DNA of 64,000 nt. Origin: Eretmocerus hayati. Taxonomy: Eukaryota; Arthropoda; Insecta; Hymenoptera; Aphelinidae. Position numbers and translations under genes: made by a program. The notes beneath the pieces were generated by a model, which searched no databases, was not told the origin of the DNA, and saw only the letters and a list, made by a program, of their open reading frames with translations. The first letter of the stretch is position 1; the number at the start of each line of letters is the position of its first letter. The stretch lies in NCBI GenBank assembly GCA_029851415.1, contig CM056743.1, forward strand, positions 124,650,305 through 124,714,304, read 5' to 3'. Shown here in pieces: positions 1-13,000 of the stretch.

Positions 1-1289
1 CTTGGGCGAAAATTGATGGAGAATAAAGGAGAGCCAGTGTTGAATGCAGGTCTCACAGTCGTATTTGCCGATTGTCGACAATCGGTTTACCGTGTTGATT
101 GAGCACTGCGTCCCAACTAGAGATCGAGAAGCGAGCTAATAGTGTGCACATACTATTTGACAATAGGTTGTTGACTATGAGTCTGATTTCAGAGTAGAAA
201 CAATACAACATACTATTACGAAATCCATAATGTCATGGTCTAAAGAACTGATGTATCAGATGGAACAAATTTTTTGTTCTTCAATGTGTTGTTATCCCAT
301 AATCAAGATTCAGACGTCAACTTTGTTCTCTGCCACAAACTTTTCTAAGGAACACTTTTGATACACCACGCGTATTCAAATTCTGTTATGTATAGGATAC
401 TTCTACCACAATGGCTGCATCCAACTTACTTGCTGATGTTACGTTCTGGTATAGTGACATCATTCATCCAAAGAGAATGACAAAATGCACAAAGTGAAAA
501 GTCAGTGTAAAAAAATTGGATGACTATGATTATGCTTAGTTGGATGAAACGTGTATAAAGAAGAAATTTGTTGTGCTAATGATTTGATGAAATCATGTTT
601 TAATCATTATTAGTCTATATTTGAATAGTATCAACCAATAAACAATCAAGACTCATGTCTACATTGCAATTAAACACAACAAAGCACACGTAATGCTAAC
701 AATTTTTAACAGTTGAAAAAGTAAGGTGTAAAGTTGTTGAAGCACGATTTCGTATCGTGAGCATGCAATATGAATACATTGTTTTCGTAACAAATTATTG
801 TTTATTTTTCAACTTTGCGTACTGGTCCGTATTATTAACTCGCAAAATAATAAAGATAGTTGCAAATTCTTGATTGTGAGTTGCTTATTTTGAAACACTG
901 TACTTACTGTGATGAGGGGTCGTTATGTTTCTGTCCACGAGAAGGTGCAGAAAATAGGGGAGTGTCCACTCATGATGATTGACTGCCACACCCTCAACAG
1001 CGCTGAATCTGGTTTACTCTAGTTCTGCTACTTCGTCCTGGAAGATGCAGTTTTCGACCGGGAACTCCGAGTCTCTGACAAAGTTATTTTGTAAGTCTAT
1101 TGCCGAGTAATTAATGAGTATTGATCGAAATTTTTTCATAAAAAATTTATTGTTTCAATTCGTAGAAATTTTCTTGTTACTCTTGATCAATTAGTTTACT
1201 TTTGTGGCATTGCTCTCTACTCTTACAGAGTTATTGGCGGCCTAATTTGGCAGTCAATTCAACAAGAAATTTTGGGCAGTGTTTTCACG
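1..1289 (+). other. Upstream region and probable 5' UTR exons of the TMIE-like gene
   Basis: I see no convincing protein-coding sequence in this stretch. A good splice donor (GTAAGT) begins at 1091, and a polypyrimidine tract with an AG acceptor ends just before 1229. This fits a non-coding first exon ending at 1090 joined to an exon that starts near 1229 and carries the ATG at 1290. Reading the frame of the ATG at about 1044 through that splice gives an immediate stop, which supports UTR rather than coding sequence. The rest is AT-rich and featureless to me. Confidence 0.35.
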
Positions 1290-2267
1290 ATGGAGTTCAA
1301 AGTAAGTTCTTCATTTGTATCAAAATATACAGTATCGAATCTGTCATACTCATTATCTCGACATTGAATTTAGGTAACGCAAGACACGATTGAACATACA
1401 AGTGAACCGTCAAACATGTCTTTCAAATTGATATCGCCCCCATGCTTGAACAATATCTCGAATACCACAGGAGGGTGTAGTGATCAAATTAGAGAGCCTG
1501 AATGGCTCGATATCAAGATATTTGGGGTTCCGACGTGGCAGCTTATTGGAGTGTTCATTTCCGTAATCTTAGCCATCACGATTATGATTTGCTGCTGTGT
1601 CAGATTCAGAATACCCAGAACCAAACAAGAAATCGAAGCCGATTACATTCGCAAAAAACTAACTCGAAATTTCAGAAAAGAATTGTCTAAACTCAGCGAC
1701 AAAGAAATGGATGAAATGGATCTGAAAAAAGGTAATGAATTATAATTTTCATGTTTCTTTTTCATCACAAAAGAAAATATCGCGCTACTCTATTTTCACA
1801 GGCAGTTCATTTGCCTTCACAATTTATAGCTTTCTTTACTCAGTGCGAGGAAGGAGAACTTTTTATCTACAACATTAAAGTTTATTATTGGTCACAGTTG
1901 TGTAATGATCATCACACACAATTTCTGCTCATCGTGAAATTCGCAGTAAAAAGCTTGATCAATAAGCTCTGGATATGTACTAAAATCATTTTTGAGTTAA
2001 AATGGGTAATCCAGCAAATCACAAGATTCTTTGCGGAAAATTCAGCAGGATAAATTTTTATTAACTATCGAACCGACGTTTTCAGCTTTAGATCGGCTTC
2101 GGGACGTTTTTGGCGCTGTAAGAACCGATGAAACTGAAATAGAGGAAAAAAAAGTCATTTATGAAAAAACAAACAGAGGGCTGACAACTAAATTCAACGC
2201 CATGTTTCGAGGTATGCGGGTTCGCTTCAATAAAGAAGAATCTACCGGATTCAACACAATGATTTAA
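1290..2267 (+). CDS. Tmie: TMIE-like transmembrane inner ear protein homologue
   Basis: Coding exons are 1290-1301, 1374-1731 and 2086-2267; the joins are in phase and give 183 aa. Residues 59-80 form one hydrophobic membrane span ending in a Cys run (CCC). It is followed at once by a basic cytosolic segment, RIPRTKQEIEADYIRKKL (83-100), which is the hallmark of TMIE just after its membrane helix. The C-terminal tail (100-183) is charged and probably helical. In vertebrates TMIE is an accessory subunit of the hair-cell mechanotransduction channel with TMC proteins; a similar role in arthropod mechanosensory cells is inference. The N-terminus has an N-glycosylation-type NIS/NTT cluster (31-36) but no clear signal peptide, so a further upstream start or exon may be missing. 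The ATG at 1416 is an alternative start. The gene is tail to tail with AMD1. Confidence 0.8.
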
Positions 2268-5200
2268 AATATTCATACGATTGAATTCAGTTGAAATATT
2301 CTGTCATTTCATATGCTCGCCGATACATAATAATTTATGAACATGATTTTTCGAGTTCTCATGATCGAAGTGACGTTCACAGTACTGATCTCTAAAGATT
2401 CGGCTGTTCTGCGGAATGAAAAAAATTTTCTCTTCCACCACAAACTCTAAACTTTTACTCAGGACAATGAATATGAAAGCAGAATATTTTACTTCGATTG
2501 TTGTATGTGCAGCAAAAAGAGTGTTGAACCCTGCTGGAATTCTCTACCAACTTTTTTGTATTAGAGGGAACAACTCCTTCCATTGAAGAATGAGTTTGGC
2601 ACGATAAATGTTCTCACATAGATTTATTTCATAAAATTCATACATACATACATATTTTGACGTAACTTCTCATTAATCATAGAATGGACATATTTTCCAA
2701 TATGACAGAAATCGTACAAGTACCAATAACAGCTTTTTTACATTTCAAAATTGAAAGTTTTCCATACAACATTGAAATACCCTCCCTTTCTCTACAGAAA
2801 AAGTCTTCACATAGTTTTCAAGTATGTCATTTATGTTGAGATACATATGTATTGTGAAGTACAAGTGACAGTTGATTCTACCAGTGCTAATCAACCGACA
2901 TCCTATGTGCGAAAACTGTCGGTCAATTTTTTCCCGATTTGTCAAAAATATTATCAGTGCAATTGATTGGACAGAAATTCAACGAACCAAACATCTCTCA
3001 TCATTATATAATAACGCACTCCTCTGTCAATCGGACGAAACTTCAAAAACTAAAATGTGCACGATTAGCGTCACTTCCAAATTTACTTTATTCTATGATG
3101 ATTGTTCAAAATTGATCTTTTCCGTCTCATAAATCGGCATCTTCGATTAAGATCTAGCTGCAGGAGTAATGCAATCGAATACCTATATTCAATAATAACT
3201 AGCAGCGTCATTTCGGAAAACATACATGTTTTGGCCTATGTCTTTTTATGGTTCGATTTTAAACTGCGATATAGATTATGTCACTATATTGGAATTCATC
3301 AAATGACTCAAAAAATCCTGCACAACTGAAAGATGATCAATCAATTTTTGCATTGGTCGCAGGTTTGCTCAGCACAACTTTTTAAATCATTTTTGAATCA
3401 ACCAGATTTCATCTGGTGAAGTTGATGATGCAATCGTCTTTACTTGCTCGATATTTTGCTATAATTGCGCTTCATTAGTGCATATTTCCATGAATCAGAT
3501 TATTTTTTTGAATATTCCTCTCAAAATTTGTAAAATGATGATTAAATTTATAACATAATACAGAACCTTTTTACTGGAATTGGGATGAGCTTTACCGGTC
3601 GAGTCCATATTCTCTCAACTCGCAGTGACATTTTGTTTCAAGATGTTTGTGATCCGCGCAGTTTCGACGTTGACGCTCCTCTGGTTAATTTTGCTACAAA
3701 TATAATTGATATCACTCAAAATGAAGAGGAGGAGAGAGTTGACATCGGTATTCTGGCAAATTGGGCAAAGTAATAGTCTCCGATCTACATGTGTGTTTAT
3801 CTTTCAAAAAATCATAAATAATGGAGTTTTGCAATAAACGTAACGAGTTGCCGATCGTCACATCCTTTGGTCAACTTATGCCACGCATCAATCGAGTTCT
3901 CAAGTTCTTCGGGTCACCTTTCAAACACAATATTTCGACGATTTTCCTTCATCAAACTTAATTGGTAATAAAATCGACTCTACATCCTTCGTTTGCGCTC
4001 ATTACTTGGTTCGAAGGAGATACAAAACTTGAGCTTCAAAAATGATTTAAGAGATGTGTTGAAGACGTAAGACTCTTCCAGCGGATTTTTGGAGGAAATT
4101 TAATTATTTTTTATGACTTATGGAATTACGAGATACGGATGGATGTAACATACTCTTTATTGTTTGACAGATAGATAAAATAGGCATCCATATAGAATCG
4201 ATTCAACAGGAGAAAATCGGGAAATAGTATCTTGAGTGTCTTGACATGGAATAAAATTATATGTAATGGGGAGATCCTCGTCCCCTCTCCTCCTTTTTTC
4301 TTTCGTTCTATATATAAAAATTGTATTGCATACAATAAAATTCAATGTCCATCGATTCGTTACCTCCTTGGATTATTATTTATCAACTAGGATACTACCT
4401 GTATACACCTAGTTAATACAGACATTCGTTTTTCTGTAATAATGACGATGACATGAATAAAATGGAGTTTAGACGCCTGAAAAATCTCCTCATCTTGTAA
4501 ATTTTCGCCAATCTGTTTGATGATTGTATGTATGTAACATTCGGTTGTGAATTTGGAAGAATCACAGTAAAATTGTGATTAAGCTATGGGAAGTGTTTGA
4601 ATTCTTGGATGAGAGAAATTTTTCGGAGACATTTGAAATAATTAATGGCGTCAAACCATGATCTATCTTGAGTATCACGACTATTAATGCAAAATGCTGA
4701 ATATTCGAGTATTCACAGTTCGAATTGCGAATCTTGATCGGTCAGTAAGATGGCAAATGAAGAGATGAAGCAGCTACAGGGTCTAGCCGTGAAAACTGCC
4801 CAGTAGACTGTTGGATAACTCCATTTGATTTCAAAAATAGTTGCCACTTTGAGAGCTCTACAATTCCATTAAGAAATCATGGTAAAATGCAGGCTTGGTC
4901 TAAAGTCAAAATTTGAAAGAAACCCGACTGTTTTAGTCGACCTACGAAAATATTGGCTGTGATGCCATCAACACTAGTTTAAGACATTTTTGACTTTGAA
5001 TTTCGTGGCTAGGGATGACATTTTTCATTGCTTATATGCACGGCAATCAAGCGCTTCGGTCTCATTCCAACAACACCAACACTGGGACAGAATATAAAAT
5101 TTAGTCGAACGTAGAATATGGTATGATTTGCTAACGTATCAAGGTATGAATTTGAGAGATCAATCTATGAGAGGCATAGGTGTTTAGATAGAATCGATGT

Positions 5201-6378
5201 AGTCCATTAAAAAAAGCTCTAAAATATCTGCAAAGAAGGAAGAGCTTCGCTCTTGAAAATTTTGACGTGACGTGAAATTTCATCAACATACATTAACAAT
5301 ACATATATACACATCGACTCTATGCAACGAAATTCCTCTACTTTCCTTTCTAGGCTCACTTCAGCTAGGAGTTTAAGTATTTCCAGTTCTGTTAATGTTA
5401 AGAATTTTTCCCAAGACTTATCTGCATTGTTTCCAAGTTCAATACTTTCAAGAAACGAGTATATATCATTTCATGTAAATGCGATGATTGAGAGGATAAC
5501 AATGTTTGAGTATTCCTAATTTTGATCTTATAATGTTGATGATTTCAAGTTTGGTCTTTTGTCTTGGACAGGACATTTTAACTTTGTTCATTTGATTTAT
5601 ATAAATACCCATTTCTTCACTTTTGTACACAATTTTCTAAAATGATCGGACACGATCGTCGAGTAATTGGCGTTGAGAATTACAAAAAGAATATTTACAT
5701 GACTTTGATTTTCAATAAAATATACTATAGCATGCAAAAACGAAGTTATCTATTATACGAGATCAAGACAATGGAATTGAAGACACGGAGTCTAGCGTGG
5801 ACATAGACGCAGAATGACACATTGACGTAATAACATTTCTATTTATGACAAACGGCTCGTCTCAATAATCGACGCGAGAGATTTGTGTATCATCCATCAA
5901 ACGCATCGACAATTGGGGCTGAGCCACTTTAGTTGTATGATTTCATAAACAAGCGAGATCTCGTTAATGACAATTCAAATCTTTGTAGGAGATCTTGAGA
6001 CAATTGTTAGAACTTGCTCAGTTCATTGATAAAGGGTCTCTCATGCAACGTTGCTAGAAAGTAAACGTCGTGAAGAATCGTGCTGCATCGATTGATTGAT
6101 AACTCAGCACGACTCTATCGGTAAAAGAGTCATAATAAAAGATATCGGACGCATCGAAGGGTCCTTTCAAGAGTTGCTTACATGCGCTATCATATAGATC
6201 TTTGGGGTATAGCGAAACGAAGACGCGGTTCTGAAAAAAATTTGCAGCCATCACAGCCGGTGCACGTGTAGAAGACGAATAGACGACGACACAGTATCAG
6301 CGGAAGAGCTATGTGTATCGGGGTTCGAATAAACGCGATAGACAGAGATAGCGGCGGCCTTCGTGTCCTCGAGGGCTC
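2268..6378. other. Intergenic stretch between the converging TMIE-like gene and AMD1
   Basis: This interval must contain both 3' UTRs and their polyadenylation sites, since the flanking genes converge. The short open frames here (for example 3585-3773 and 5322-5519) have no recognisable domain, splice partners or codon bias, and I do not call them. No repeat with clear ends was seen. Confidence 0.4.
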
Positions 6379-6394
6379 GCACGCTTAAGCGTGC
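6379..6394. repeat. 16-bp perfect palindrome just past the extended AMD1 reading frame
   Basis: GCACGCTTAAGCGTGC reads the same on both strands. In an AMD1 transcript it lies a few nucleotides after the second in-frame stop (codon 6399-6397) and could fold into a hairpin. Whether it acts in termination, mRNA stability or ribosome stalling is unknown. Confidence 0.4.
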
Positions 6395-6396
6395 CT

Positions 6397-7071
6397 TCAC
6401 GAGATCTTATTCCTCCACCAGGAGAACTTGATTTTAGGACTGATCGGATGCTGAAAGCTGACGGCCGTATGCGGTATGAGTGAAAATATGGTCAGCAAAC
6501 TGCCACCTCCACTACCACCCCCTGAACAGCTTTTCCCTCTACTCGATTGGTGTCCGAATCGTGGTGTCAGAGGTTCCCTACTGCATCCGCTAGACGTAGG
6601 TGACTCGAGCTTTTCATCAGCCTTGGTCGAGTTTTCCTTGTCGCTATCGTGAAGATCCGACTGCAATCTCCTGAAGTCAAGCACGTGTCTTCGATTCGTA
6701 CCGCCGAGACGGACTATCCTAGACTGATGAGGTGTTGCTGGTGAGAGCAGGGAGCTAGGGCTGCTTAAAGACTTGAGTGAAGCTCTTCTGTACACCTTAG
6801 AACGGCTTCTAGCTCCAACGAGTTGAGGTGACGAGGTCGACCTGTTGCTACTGCTGTTGCACACGCTGCCTCCGGTGACCAAAGAGCGATGCCGTTGTTG
6901 TGACTGGTGGATTTCTGGATGGTCTGGGTTGTTATGGGAGGTTGTAAGGAGATGAGGAGAGGTTTGAAGGTAGGACGAAGGAGGTAAGGATGATGAGGAA
7001 AGGGTTAGGGGGTATGGGAACGCCTCGCCGGTTACGCTTGAAAGCGGCCCGGACGGGGCGTCCTTGAACCC
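6397..7071 (-). CDS. In-frame open extension after the AMD1 stop (candidate readthrough tail)
   Basis: I checked every codon from the one after the AMD1 TGA (7074-7072) down to the next stop at 6399-6397. There are 224 consecutive sense codons in the same frame with no stop. The stop context is AGC TGA GGG. The encoded tail is rich in Ser, Pro, His and Arg. It holds a basic patch with RRASLKS-like serine sites, a more structured-looking stretch (RIVRLGGTNRRHVLDFRR), a KEN-box-like SDKENS, and a Gly/Ser run before the end. I see no known domain and it is probably disordered. GC content is clearly higher here than in surrounding non-coding DNA, as in the upstream exon. If read through, the protein would be about 643 aa. 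Alternatives are a chance open frame in a GC-rich 3' UTR, or an alternative splice form. Vertebrate AMD1 readthrough is the known precedent. Confidence 0.5.
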   Translation of the reverse strand, partial: GFKDAPSGPLSSVTGEAFPYPLTLSSSSLPPSSYLQTSPHLLTTSHNNPDHPEIHQSQQRHRSLVTGGSVCNSSSNRSTSSPQLVGARSRSKVYRRASLKSLSSPSSLLSPATPHQSRIVRLGGTNRRHVLDFRRLQSDLHDSDKENSTKADEKLESPTSSGCSREPLTPRFGHQSSRGKSCSGGGSGGGSLLTIFSLIPHTAVSFQHPISPKIKFSWWRNKIS

Positions 7072-10000
7072 TCAGCTTGGGAATTTTGAGTAGAAGGCGC
7101 AGCTGAGGTCGTAGTTTTTGAAACGACAGTATTGCGCATCGTTGCGTACATAGTCAGATTCTGAGGCCGATCGAAGTTCGGATTGCTCGAGCTCGCGGGG
7201 TCCGTCGGCTGCGATTGAGGTCTTGTTTGCGAAGATGCTGACCACGAACTTCCCTGGCTTGAAGGTTGAGAGGACACGAGATATTACTGCCTCGTAAGAT
7301 GCTTCCGGGATGTTGCTCTCGAATGAGACGTACGAGAAATCCGGCTCAGGAGTTATGTGGATCGTCATGTAGCTGCCCTGAAATTATAGAATACGTGATC
7401 GATTATATGAGGCAGGGGTACGCTACAGAGGCGGTTGGGATGATCGCATTGAGTTTCCAGACCTGTATATACGACCGTGAGATGATCCTTTACGTGATAC
7501 AATTATTGACGAATGAAAATCAGAAGTTATGCATCAAACGCAAATTCACGCAAAATCCACGTTCACGATAAGCTTAGAGAAGATTCTATGATCAAGATAC
7601 TTTTCATAATTTTTTTTCAGCGTGACATCTGACGAATACATGACTGATGAAAATCTGCGTGATGAAACCAGATAAAACAATCTTCGGATCAGGAAGGATG
7701 AGTGATAGAAATCATCTCATCATCTTGTGATGGATATCATTCACACTCAACCCTCCTCCCCCCTTGAAATCGCCCAAGTCAACTTTTGATCGGTATCCAG
7801 TTGATTAGAACTGTGAAAATCCGATAACATTTGATGGAGGGTACCAGTGTTCATGAATTTTTAACTAGAGATTAACACAACGCCGTAAAACAATTCGGTA
7901 GAAAAAAAGGAATTTGCATCTCGTTCAACCTCAACACCATGCCTGAAAGTAATTCCGAATGCAAATATTTGAGGAGACTAATTTGAGTTTATCATTCATC
8001 TCTTGCCGTAAAGAAATCTCATCATGAGCTAAACAACCACTCCAATATCTTGCATTCCAAGTTGTGTGTATCACACGATAAAATTATACAAATGTCACTT
8101 ACACTCTTTGATACTCCATTCATCGAATACCCGCAAGGTTCGAACAGAAAATCATCAATCGTCATGTTCGGTATGAGCTTGTCGATACCAGACTTCAAAG
8201 TTGCCTCAGCCGCAGACGAGCATACGTCCCGCGTAAAGATTGACATCACCTCCGGATCTAAATGAGTCATGAGAATCTCAAGGGTCTGGTCTGGTTCTCG
8301 TTCATTTTTCAGCTGGGCTGATTTTTCTCTGTTTAGCGTATACAAATACCAACAGTCATGATCCTCCGAGCCCAAACAGTACGCTTCGCCATCTGAAACA
8401 AGAAAACAGCCAAATTAATCGAGAGTGATCAATCAAACGCATGGGCAACGCGTGAATCTTCCTATATTCATTTTGTATATTACTATGTTACAAAATGTTA
8501 AATCATTCTTCAAAATTCACACTCGACCAGATTACTGAAAAATTTGGGTCAATGGCCAGAATATTATGAATCCCCAAGATTTAACCCTATTGATTCCAAA
8601 TTTTAAAAATTCATTTCATTGATACGAGAAAATTGCCATGACAAGAACAATAAAGCGATGTATAAACTATAGAGAGACCTTGATATCTTTTCGATGAACA
8701 GTTAAGTTGGTTTGGTTTTAACACATGATCGTGGGCTAGTAGTTACCGGACGAGTATGGTCAGACCGAGCTTGGTCAGACACAAGAATAGAATGCTCACA
8801 TTTGGATGGATCTGGAATTCCCAATGAAATTTCAGATTTTTTCCTGGCTTTTAAAGGTTTCAAACTAATTATTGACGAGACATGAGGAACCACGTACGCT
8901 ATTTAAAAATGACGATTCCAGAATAAAATATATTCAAGTCCGTCGTTCGTGAATACGCTTCGAAATTTCACCTCATCATTGAATCAATTTCGAGCGACCT
9001 GGCTCGCAAAATGACATCAAGAACAAGGGGTTGGTTGATCCAAAGGTGTTGAGCCCGTCTTCTATTATAAATCCTATTTATCGAGCAGCTCACAATTTTA
9101 TGCGTGGGAGCTTTTGTGGCAACGGTCCCGTACCTTTAGATCAACCCTTTCAATCCTTTTTTTCAGTGCTTACTCTACAACTTTCCTGAGTTGACGAATA
9201 TTGATCATTTCCTAACTATCATCTCCAATAATGTAAAATGAAGAGTGTACCACTTTTATTCCACATGAATGATAATATTACCACCTGATGAACCGAAGCG
9301 ATTGTCCATTCATCTACTCGATCAGATCATAAATCGGTCAGACAAATGAAAAAATTGGAACTGTCTTTTATTTCTTGCATTGGCGCCTTTTCAATCTCTT
9401 TTGGAGATTATTTCGCGACACCTACAGTTTTGGGTGGGTTTCTAACCACCAAAGTTGGCGAGTTGAGACTTAGAAGAATTCACGTTGGTGCCGGCCAAGA
9501 TTCGAACCTAGGCCTTCTGCGTTGAATGCGAGGACCTTTACCGCGAGGCTGCAGTGGCTTCAAATATTTATATCATTTGGAATAGGATGAAAAATGACGG
9601 AATTTGAAAACAATCTATCTAGAATCACGAAATGAATCAAAGATCTCTTAAAATGTGATCAAATATGCACTCGATAAATTCATGCAAAACATAAGATTCC
9701 ATGAACATATGTACACTCACCGGACAAAAATTCTGTGCAAATCTGAAAAAGCTTTTTGTGCCTGGGCTGTTGTTTCAGTCTGGATCATACCGCATGTGGG
9801 ATCTTCATAAACGTAATTTTATCCTTATACCTATGAAATTGGAATCAGGTTCCAGGGTTCTGAGCAGGAGCTAAGGAACAAAGAAGCTTTTTCAGATTTG
9901 CACAGAATTTTTGTCCGGTGAGTGTACATGATCATGGAATCCGTATAGATTCCATGGTCATATACCATCATATCTACACATATGAGACCGGTTTAGAAAT

Positions 10001-13000
10001 TCATTATTTCCATCCCCCTGGTAGAAATCTTTCCATAAAATTTAGACTTGAAACTAAAATATGGCCAAAAAAGATGGACCATAACCGATGACTAGTAAAT
10101 GGCCAATATTTGGGCGACTTCCGAAGGGGTTTGGCAGTGGTCTAAAAAATTTAGACAAAAAGTGGGCAATATGTGATACTTTAATTCCGAGCGCGGGTTT
10201 CAATGTTTTTGACTAATTGATATTTATTCAACGATGTTTCTTAATATTTGTCGTACATAAATTATAACTAAAATATGGCCTCATTTTTGGCCTATCTCCT
10301 CGTCCAAAAACGAGTATTTACTAAGGTTATCACTCGCTGTCTGTCAAACATACACTGAATTATAGCTGCCCGTAAAGTCTGGACACTATTAGTACACCGG
10401 TATCAACAATATCCTCACTAATTTCTCGCGGAGGGTGCTTGTTATGTGTCACTTATAAACCATGGACGACGAGTACACCAAAAGCCTCGAGTCCGGCCGT
10501 CCGGCCGTCCGGCCCAGCTCCTTGTGTGTGGCATAGCATCTCCATCCCCACATCACCAAAATCGGCAGATTTTTGTCATCTCGTGAACACCACCCCCTCG
10601 ATGATTAACGACAAACACCCGCTAATAAACTCGTGAGCCGCAGTTTGTATTCACGTCGACCATGTCGATGGCGCAAGCTGACGACAAAGACTGGCCGCCA
10701 TTTTACGAGGTTAGTCACAGCAAACGTCGAGTCTAAAAATTTAAGCCAAATTTTGCCCATAATCTGACCTGTCCAAAATGGGTAAATAATGGACTTCTTT
10801 TTTGTGCTTGAACGGTTTGACTCTGATCGATAGGTGGCGCGGTGACAGGATCCGCTTAGCCACTCTAGTTTTAGCAACCTCGAGCTTAGACCATGAGCCC
10901 TGACTTCTCCTCCGCGTGCAGGTCCCCACAGGGAACTCGACACATCTTTTGCAAATGATGACGATTGTTATGACCCAATCATCCCGATGCTTCTGCTCGA
11001 GCACCTAAGCTTATTTTACGTGAGTTATTAGTACCGAAATAATGTATCTGAATAATTTTCTATCCGTTGCTATTTAATAAATCATTCAAAATTATGTCAT
11101 GATCTGACCTATAACATGCCCAATTTTTGTTTAGAATAATTTAGGCCATGAAATTCTGTTATCCGGGTGGTCAAAAAATATGGCTAAATATTCGATAAAA
11201 AATGGCCAAATGGACTCACTCTATAAATGGGCGATTTATGGCCGAAATATCGTTTCATCCTCGGGTAAAAGATAGACAAAATTTTTTGCCATTTTTTGGT
11301 TATAGAAAAATTCATATGGCCAGTTTTTAGCCATAAATGAAAGTGGATTTCTCTGGAAAGACGCGATATACTAATTCACAGCGGTGCAACATCAAAATTT
11401 TACGGTTTTGATCGAACATTACTCAGAAAAATCTTTTTCGGAGTCATTTTCAGGTTTTGAACATTTGAGACACTAAAGAGAATCCACATTAAATATTATT
11501 TATGCAATTTTCCGACATTTGAGTGCTTACAAAATTGCATAAAATAGCATTCGCGCCTCGATTATGAGATTCCCCTCTTCCGAGCGATGATTTCCAATTG
11601 ATTCTAATGATGAAAACCACTCGCTCAGAGGCGAGCTACAACCTCATAATCTCAGTGCGAAATCTACTAATTCTTTAATCTAATTTGAAAATGCCGTGTT
11701 TGAATGCGATTTTAGGGTTCTCGCGATGAAAAAATATATATCCGCACTTCCCTTGCAAGCCCATTTTGGGCACTGGAGGACATGTCTGTCCTAGTGCCCG
11801 AAATGGACTACTGCGCTCAGTACGTAAGTATACTATTTCCATCAAAAATGGTAATTTTTTGGAACTCGAGGCCGGCTTCTGGAAAATTTTATTTCAGTAG
11901 TATATGATCGGCATCGTGGCGTACTGATGATAGAACAGGTTTGAATCAATATGTCACAACTTTCTGTCGTAAAAAATTGTTTGAAGAGGTTTTACGTCTG
12001 ATCATTTATGACCATGGAATCCGTGATCATATATGTTCATGGAATAGTGAATTTCACATGGGGAAGCGTTATATTTCTCCCAAGAACGAGAGAAACATTG
12101 AGGATGAATTTTCGGGGTTCTACAGTAATGCTAATGAAAAGTTTTTCAAACACCTCAAAATTGAATCTCGTTGCCTACTTTGATTTGCGTATTAAAAAAT
12201 GATCATCAAAATGTTCATAATTTTCTCGGTCTCTTGATTCATAAACAAAGTTTAATATTGGGATCGAAGTAACTTCAAAGAGAAGCTAATAATTTTTGAT
12301 AGAGCTGACATCATTTACATGAGATGAGACATGAGTCATGGATATTTACCACTGAAGAAAGAGTCCAGTAGAGTGACTTCATCTTCAAACGCCTGGTGAG
12401 GTGAGATTTGGAGTTCGGGTCTCTTGTAATTCTTGCGGGAGTAGAACAGGTCCTGAGAGAAAATCAAACGATAAAATTAGTTTTTCTCGAGATAAAATCT
12501 AGAGAATGAAGATTGACATAGTTTAAAGAAGCACTCCTTCCAGGCATAAAGCTGCTTTCGCACATGCAGTATGAAACTCAAAAACAGACATGCTACAGAA
12601 CAATAAAAAAATCTGAGCCAAGCATTTCGTCGAGTGTGATAACATAAGAAGAAAACGCTGTCTTGAATTGATGAACATTCCCCCAAGTTGAAGAAGACGG
12701 GTAAAAAGTGGTATTGGTTCTCGTCATAGCAAAAACAGCGGCAAGTACATACAATGTAGAATATCTATATTCAAAATCCAAGTGGACTATGACCGGTATT
12801 TTTCGATCCACGAACAGGATTTTGTTTTGCCTGTCTAAGTTTTCGTGTGCTAAGAAGTTGTTCAAGTTACCTTATGATCAAAGAAATATGTAGATGAAAT
12901 GATAAACGATCCATTACTTTATGAGAGAGTACACACTCAATGTCAAGGCCAACATTTTATATATTCTTGAAGTGGACCAAGCTCACTTTGATTCTGATTA

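Noticed and set aside
7032..7277. Ser/Pro/Gln-rich 81-codon minus-strand frame
   Set aside because: It overlaps the last AMD1 exon in another frame, and the AMD1 frame there has clear family homology.
9487..9562. Functional tRNA gene on the minus strand
   Set aside because: A and B boxes are good but the 5' and 3' ends do not pair into an acceptor stem, so it is a SINE head.
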